From a virus: DNA of 64,000 bases. The position numbers and the translations under genes are program-made. The stretch spans positions 1 to 64,000 of the IMG/VR virus record IMGVR_UViG_3300032322_001069, one strand, 5' to 3'. Below, piece by piece: positions 59,765 to 64,000 of this stretch (position 1 is the stretch's first letter; every line of letters starts with the position of its first letter). The notes beneath the pieces were generated by a model that ran no database searches, had not been told where the DNA came from, and worked only from the letters and a program-made list of their open reading frames with translations.

Positions 59765-60085
59765 TTAGGTAGTAAGCTTCAGGCCAGAACCTAGAATCTT
59801 ATTTGCTCCCGCTGGGGCAGTAACAAGACCGCTTACTGCTGAAGTGTACTGGGTTTCCATTTCACTCATTGGACGGATCATAAACATAACATGTTCTTCA
59901 CTGATTGTAAAGCCATCCTCTGCGCGGGTATATGGCATATATGGAGCAAATCCAATTTGCCCCTGTCCCATCGGGATCAGGATATATGCCTTACTGATTG
60001 CATAATATCCTTCCTCTTCATGGAAATCCACCCTGCCGATAAGTTCTTCACCACTAGTTAAACGCAAGATTTGTACATTGCTCAT
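59765..60085 (-). CDS. Sm-like (Lsm fold) phage protein, short form
   Basis: 106 aa. 'VQILRLTSGEELIGRVD' and 'ISEEHVMFMIRPMSEMET' parallel 'CRLLKLRSGEEVLCLL' and 'IPKDHIATILKPSDSTV' in the protein at 21832-22548, so the two are paralogues of one Sm-like family. The ATG at 60085 is chosen because GGAG sits seven bases before it; the ATG at 60091 would be too close. A sigma70-like promoter lies at 60108-60135. RNA binding is inferred from fold. Confidence 0.75.
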   Translation of the reverse strand: MSNVQILRLTSGEELIGRVDFHEEEGYYAISKAYILIPMGQGQIGFAPYMPYTRAEDGFTISEEHVMFMIRPMSEMETQYTSAVSGLVTAPAGANKILGSGLKLTT

Positions 60086-60581
60086 TTTCATTCTCCTTTA
60101 GCATTATAGTATACCACTCGGGTTCAGGATTGCAAGTCCATTTTGCAAACTTGCTTTTTTCTCCCACATAGTACTTACGATAAGCAAGTACGGGATCTCC
60201 ATGAACCTTGTATTTATCTGGCATAGCCTGAGCAAAATGAGTCAGACCGCGCTTGGGTAGTTCAGGAATTTGTACGCTCATGGAGTACAAAAGAGGAAAA
60301 GACTTGTGGCACTTGTTATAACGCCTAGCGTAGATATGCGAAAGTGCAAGGGCATGATCCGTGAGCCAGATGTAGTTATCCCTGCTATATGTGGCCCATA
60401 GGGTACAAGGATGATTCACGAAACACTTCTTGTACAAAGTTTCCTTATTGATAAAGCTTTCGCTAACATGATGAACCGTAGAAAGCATTTGTGCGCTTTC
60501 AAGGATCATCTTAACGACATGCTTATCGCACATGTAACTAGCGGCCATGAGTGGGTCTGAATGAAGTGCAAAAATATTCAT
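60054..60581 (-). CDS. Conserved phage protein of unknown function
   Basis: 175 aa. 'AASYMCDKHVVKMILESAQMLSTVHH' region (key: CDKHVVKMILESAQML) is a signature seen in a family of uncharacterised T4-like phage proteins. 'HPCTLWATYSRDNYIWL' and 'WTCNPEPEWY' follow. His, Cys and Trp content suggests an enzyme, but no known catalytic motif is recognised. Three bases... in transcription order after the GMP reductase gene; overlaps the Sm-like gene by about 32 bases. Confidence 0.72.
   Translation of the reverse strand: MNIFALHSDPLMAASYMCDKHVVKMILESAQMLSTVHHVSESFINKETLYKKCFVNHPCTLWATYSRDNYIWLTDHALALSHIYARRYNKCHKSFPLLYSMSVQIPELPKRGLTHFAQAMPDKYKVHGDPVLAYRKYYVGEKSKFAKWTCNPEPEWYTIMLKENENEQCTNLAFN
60108..60135 (-). 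promoter_or_regulatory. Sigma70-like promoter before the short Sm-like gene
   Basis: Minus strand TTGCAA (60130-60135), 16 bases, TATACT (60108-60113) with an extended TGG before it. It resembles the gp32 promoter (both read TGGTATACTA) and lies inside the preceding coding sequence. Confidence 0.55.
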
Positions 60582-60583
60582 AG

Positions 60584-61600
60584 TTAGTGTCCAAAGACAG
60601 CATTATACTGCTGATTGACCTGAATGAATCGGGCATTGTTGAAAAATTCATCAAGATTTTTTGCTCCAACATAGGTACAAGCAGAACGAATACCGCCCAT
60701 GACTTCCGTGACAGTATTCTCAACTGGTCCCTTTGCTTCAACAATTACTCGCTTGCCTTCAGCAGCACGATAGGAGTTTCGTTGATTATAATGAGTCTTC
60801 ATTGCATGTTCCGATGCCATTCCGTAGAAGGTTGGAACCATAGTATTTGTATTATAATCAAACTCCCATCCGCCGCATTCGTCGTGGCCTGCCAGCATAC
60901 CACCGATCATTACCATCTGTGCGCCAGCAGCGAATGCCTTGGCGACATCACCGGGATGTACGCACCCACCATCCGCGACTATTCCCAACCGATTTGGATT
61001 GCTCCGTGCTTCTCTTGCACAGTTCTGGACTGCCGAGAACTGTGGAAACCCTACTCCGGTCATCTTGCGTGTTGTGCAAGCACTTCCGGGTCCGATTCCA
61101 ACCTTGATAAAGTCCGCGCCTGCTTTGCATAGTAGATTTACTCCTTCTGGTGTTACTACATTCCCTGCAATGATATTTACTCTTTCGCCATACTCTTGGC
61201 GAATATTGTACACTAACTCACTAAAATTATCGATGTAACCATTCGCAACATCGATACAAACAAACTTGAACTTGTTCTCAGACTTCATGACTTGCCGGAA
61301 TGTTTGCTGGCTAGTCGTGTCAAGTCCGATAGTTGGAGCAGAGAAATATTGCGCGTGATATGATAGAGACAAAATTTCTTCTGCGGTATAATGCTTGTGG
61401 AGGCATGTGAGCCACTGATACTTGCTCAGGGCTTCTGCCATCTCCAGCGTACCAATCGTCGCCATGTTTGCAGCCACGATTGGAACACCAGTCCAAGAAA
61501 TACGACCAATCGTTCGCATCAGATTGACATCTGAGCGAGAGTTGACCGATGACTGACGAGGTACGATTAGAACATCCGAATAATCTAGTTGCGTTGCCAT
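60584..61600 (-). CDS. guaC: GMP reductase (GuaC-like)
   Basis: 338 aa from the ATG at 61600 (E. coli GuaC: 347). IMPDH/GMPR TIM barrel: 'DYSDVLIVPRQSSVNSRSDV' region, 'GVPIVAANMATIGT', and the catalytic loop 'GIGPGSACTTRKMTGVG' with Cys175 and Thr177. The RKMTGVG ending marks GMP reductase rather than IMP dehydrogenase (which has CTTR.V.G). 'FIKVGIG' and 'ADGGCVHPGDVAKA' are phosphate-binding parts. No CBS domain. It converts GMP to IMP with NADPH, likely adjusting purine pools during infection. It overlaps the upstream Cys-rich gene by 16 bases. Confidence 0.93.
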   Translation of the reverse strand: MATQLDYSDVLIVPRQSSVNSRSDVNLMRTIGRISWTGVPIVAANMATIGTLEMAEALSKYQWLTCLHKHYTAEEILSLSYHAQYFSAPTIGLDTTSQQTFRQVMKSENKFKFVCIDVANGYIDNFSELVYNIRQEYGERVNIIAGNVVTPEGVNLLCKAGADFIKVGIGPGSACTTRKMTGVGFPQFSAVQNCAREARSNPNRLGIVADGGCVHPGDVAKAFAAGAQMVMIGGMLAGHDECGGWEFDYNTNTMVPTFYGMASEHAMKTHYNQRNSYRAAEGKRVIVEAKGPVENTVTEVMGGIRSACTYVGAKNLDEFFNNARFIQVNQQYNAVFGH

Positions 61601-62100
61601 AGTTGCTTGGCATTGTACCATAGAGTCTGGCAAATGCCAATACATGTTTCAGGAATATTTTTGATCGAAAACTTTGTTTTTACAGGATACCATTTATTCA
61701 TCGGGCAAATAGATCCAGCAATAGTTAATTTAATGCTTAGGGCAGCTCTTGGGTTTGTACCACAGCCACACAAATTACAAAATCCAATTGAATCTGTTAA
61801 AGTTTGAATTCTTGCTGGGCATGAAAGACAAGATTGTTTTCTCTGCTCAAAGATTTGTTTAGTTACCTTTGCTTGTGTAATACTCGCAAATTCAAACTTA
61901 ATATATCTGTAAATTTTCTTAAAAATATTTACTGATTTTGGCTCACCGAGAAGTAAAGCCATTCTCTCCTCATATGCATTCTGCATTTCTATGCTTTTTG
62001 CATTTGAAATAGGAAAGTATTGATGCTGCTTCCCGTCTTTATCAGAAAACAATCTACTTCCGCTACCAATAACACCAATATTATTTGTTTGTTTGTTCAT
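61585..62100 (-). CDS. Cys-rich zinc-ribbon-like protein
   Basis: 171 aa. After a helical N-terminus, 'QRKQSCLSCPARIQ', 'GFCNLCGCGTNPRAALS' and 'GSICPMNKW' form a C..C / C..C-C / CP arrangement like the 186-aa protein at 39929-40489. A further Cys pair lies in 'ETCIGICQTLW'. Probably binds zinc or an Fe-S cluster. Its start shares one base with the large virion-like gene upstream. Function unknown. Confidence 0.75.
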   Translation of the reverse strand: MNKQTNNIGVIGSGSRLFSDKDGKQHQYFPISNAKSIEMQNAYEERMALLLGEPKSVNIFKKIYRYIKFEFASITQAKVTKQIFEQRKQSCLSCPARIQTLTDSIGFCNLCGCGTNPRAALSIKLTIAGSICPMNKWYPVKTKFSIKNIPETCIGICQTLWYNAKQLWQRN

Positions 62101-64000
62101 TACACTCTCATCTGTCGATAAGTTTTATTATTATAACCAAATACACAAGGATTACTATTGAAATCCCTGATAGCTAGGAGTATAGCATTCAAATCATTTA
62201 AATCAATACATCCGGGAACAATACTATTAATTGTGTTTATCATTCCCACTCTACATGCTTCAGAAGTTTGTGTCGGATCATCTGAATTATATGGTATACC
62301 AGAACAGACAAAATTATAAGTTGTTTGTATAAACTCTGTTAAAGAACTACCGCCTAATACACCAGCAGCCGTTTGTAAACAATTACCGTTTGTTCCGAAA
62401 ACACCATTTCCAAATTCAGGTTCTTCTGGAATTTCAAGACATCCGCCTGGGTTCTTGCTATTAGGAGCAATTTGTTTTGCTCCCTGTAATAGATCATTTA
62501 GTGTATAAATTCTATTACCGAGATTATCTTTTCTAATATAAACAGTTTCTTCGGCGGGAATATTACCAATAGTGTAATTTAAAACTCCTAGAGCATTTTC
62601 TAGGAATGCGAAGAATGTTGCATCGAAATTGCCGCTTTGAATGAGTGGTTCGTTATCCAATGCCCAATCAACAAAAGTATCATAATCGGAGAAAGGAGAA
62701 TCGGGAAGAGTCTGCATTTCCTGCCAAACTTCTGTTGTTATGACTGCGCTTATCCAGCACATTCCTCCCATAACAATGTTATTTGGAAGATTGCAAGAAG
62801 TATCTACTCTTTGATTTGATGAATTGAGAGCATCAAATTGTAAAGGACATGTAAGAACACTGAGTCCATTAAGTACAGCTTGTTTATGAACACGAAGAAC
62901 CCCAAAGGAATTATTCATCCACGGATTCATTCCACTACTTCGTTCTCCAGTAATTTTATTATTTGTATTGTTATCGTTTTCTGTATTATTGCCGTAATGA
63001 TTACCCAATACACCTATACCCCCACCAATACCACCAGTTTCAGTTGTATCAGGTGAAACATATCCCTTTATGGTTCTTATTGTCTGGTAAGGGAATCTAC
63101 CGTTAGTTTCATCAAAAAATATATTATAAATTTGACCAAATCGTTCAGATCTATCCTTTGGTAAGGTCACACCAGCAGTATTCCAAGTACCATTATAATA
63201 ATTTTGTGGTATTTCGGCACTGTGCAAAATTTCAATACCAGAACAAAGCAATGTCATCATGTATTCGCATACATTTTGATAGAAAATACTATTTTGCTTT
63301 ATTTGATCTGCAAGTGTCATTCTTGCGAAAATTCGACCGATAGGCTCACTTGCATAATTTACATACGGAGAATACGAAACAATATTAAGTTTACTTCCAG
63401 TATCCTCTATGAAGTTAGAATTTATACCATCACCTAAATAAGCTTCACCTACCGGGAAATTAGTAAATCCTTTACAGGGTAAACATGGATTTAAAGTTAT
63501 TGGTTGTATAAATCCAGATTGATGACCTACGACTGCATATGAAGATCTTCTCTTAAAACCTTCAAGCTCAAGTTCAATTGCATCATCACTTCCACATGAA
63601 TAAGCTAGTATTGCATCTTTTCTGTATCCTCTTAGAGCAAATCTAAATTCTGAACCACTTTCTTCAAGTTGCTGATTTATTGTTTCAATAGCATCATATC
63701 TTCTGCATTTTGAGAAATCATTGCTATAATATCCAGAGTAAAGATCAATTGGATAGTTGTTGAAATCAGAAGTAGTTTCTACTCTGAAATGAGGGTCCAT
63801 ATAAGAGCATAGACACTTCTTAAAGAATGCTACTGTGATACCATCTTCCAGACCAGTAGTTTTCTTTATATAATTTAAAAGACCTTGAGTGTTTTCTGAA
63901 CTACTAAAATTATCTGCAAGAGTCTGAAGAACTTTTATACAATTATTCTGTGAAGAAGCACTATTGTTAAAACATGTTCCTGTATATTGAGCAGGAGATC
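62100..64000 (-). CDS. Large virion-like protein, 5' end beyond the window
   Basis: At least 632 codons. An ATG occurs at 63800, but the same frame stays open from there to the window edge (readable residues include SPAQYTGTCFNN and FFKKCLCSY), so the gene starts outside. Cys-rich and Asn/Gly-rich, with a 'GGIGGGIGVLGNHYGNN' stretch and a late 'GCIDLNDLNAILLAI' that faintly recalls a dockerin-type calcium loop. No catalytic motif is recognised. Composition resembles the protein at 1570-2949. A fibre or baseplate-periphery role is inferred. Confidence 0.8.
   Translation of the reverse strand, partial: SPAQYTGTCFNNSASSQNNCIKVLQTLADNFSSSENTQGLLNYIKKTTGLEDGITVAFFKKCLCSYMDPHFRVETTSDFNNYPIDLYSGYYSNDFSKCRRYDAIETINQQLEESGSEFRFALRGYRKDAILAYSCGSDDAIELELEGFKRRSSYAVVGHQSGFIQPITLNPCLPCKGFTNFPVGEAYLGDGINSNFIEDTGSKLNIVSYSPYVNYASEPIGRIFARMTLADQIKQNSIFYQNVCEYMMTLLCSGIEILHSAEIPQNYYNGTWNTAGVTLPKDRSERFGQIYNIFFDETNGRFPYQTIRTIKGYVSPDTTETGGIGGGIGVLGNHYGNNTENDNNTNNKITGERSSGMNPWMNNSFGVLRVHKQAVLNGLSVLTCPLQFDALNSSNQRVDTSCNLPNNIVMGGMCWISAVITTEVWQEMQTLPDSPFSDYDTFVDWALDNEPLIQSGNFDATFFAFLENALGVLNYTIGNIPAEETVYIRKDNLGNRIYTLNDLLQGAKQIAPNSKNPGGCLEIPEEPEFGNGVFGTNGNCLQTAAGVLGGSSLTEFIQTTYNFVCSGIPYNSDDPTQTSEACRVGMINTINSIVPGCIDLNDLNAILLAIRDFNSNPCVFGYNNKTYRQMRV

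Noticed and set aside
60587-61132. Long plus-strand open frame opposite GMP reductase
   Set aside because: Antisense to a strongly conserved enzyme, with no start signal or family resemblance.

Overview
The window is a densely packed stretch of a T4-like myovirus genome (contractile-tailed Caudoviricetes). The evidence is gene content and order. Replication genes gp45-gp44-gp62-RegA and gp46/gp47 are present, as are the late sigma gp55, coactivator gp33, SSB gp32 and recombination proteins UvsW/UvsY. The head-neck-tail block runs gp6-gp7-like-gp8 ... gp13-14-15-16-17-18-19-20-core-21-22-23 in T4 order. The genome looks AT-rich. Genes overlap by ATGA or TAATG junctions, few gaps exceed 70 bases, and no stretch over 300 bases lacks a gene. 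I see no integrase, attachment site, insertion sequence or CRISPR array. The host cannot be read from the sequence, and no photosynthesis genes occur here.

Layout, left to right. (1) 29-3384, minus strand: a collagen-like fibre, a virion protein with a trypsin-like His/Asp/Ser signature, and a small unknown. (2) 3381-15428, minus: a glycan island of about 12 kb, very AT-rich from about 4.6 to 14.5 kb, sitting directly downstream of regA where T4 has gene 43. It holds a TPR glycosyltransferase, a GalE-like epimerase, a GDP-fucose/colitose-synthase-like reductase, a PLP enzyme with His in place of the catalytic Lys (ColD type), GT11- and GT10-type fucosyltransferases, GT2 and GT25 transferases, an RmlB-like dehydratase and an AsnB-like amidotransferase. 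(3) 15428-24461, minus: RegA, clamp loader, clamp, two small proteins, gp46/47, gp55, an Sm-like protein, UvsW and UvsY. (4) 24491-50260, minus: the whole head/neck/tail/baseplate block, with tandem tube and sheath paralogues. (5) 50284-52817, plus: gp4, a gp54-like protein, gp26, a small -1-frame ORF and a Pro/Met-rich protein. (6) 52826-53993, minus: gp32 and gp33. (7) 54032-57823: virion-like proteins on the plus strand with one minus-strand nucleotidyltransferase. (8) 57874-62100, minus: small accessory genes, four tRNAs (Ile-UAU, Gly-UCC, Gln-CUG, Arg-UCU), a deaminase-like protein, a second Sm-like protein, a GMP reductase and a Cys-rich protein. (9) 62100-64000, minus: the 3' part of a large virion-like gene that runs off the window.

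Expression logic. T4-type late promoters (TATAAATA) precede gp22, gp23 and the 57141 gene, matching the presence of gp55 and gp33. Sigma70-like promoters precede gp32, uvsY, the GT2-TPR gene, the second Sm-like gene and the tRNA-Ile leader; the last is a perfect TTGACA-16-TATAAT. Rho-independent terminators follow gp23, gp32 and the 57413/57874 convergent pair.

The most interesting items are the fucose/3-deoxysugar glycan island cotranscribed with a collagen-like fibre and a serine-protease-like virion protein, a candidate programmed -1 frameshift at the end of gp26, duplicated tube and sheath genes, a gp15 with three appended ~120-residue repeats, and a phage GMP reductase.
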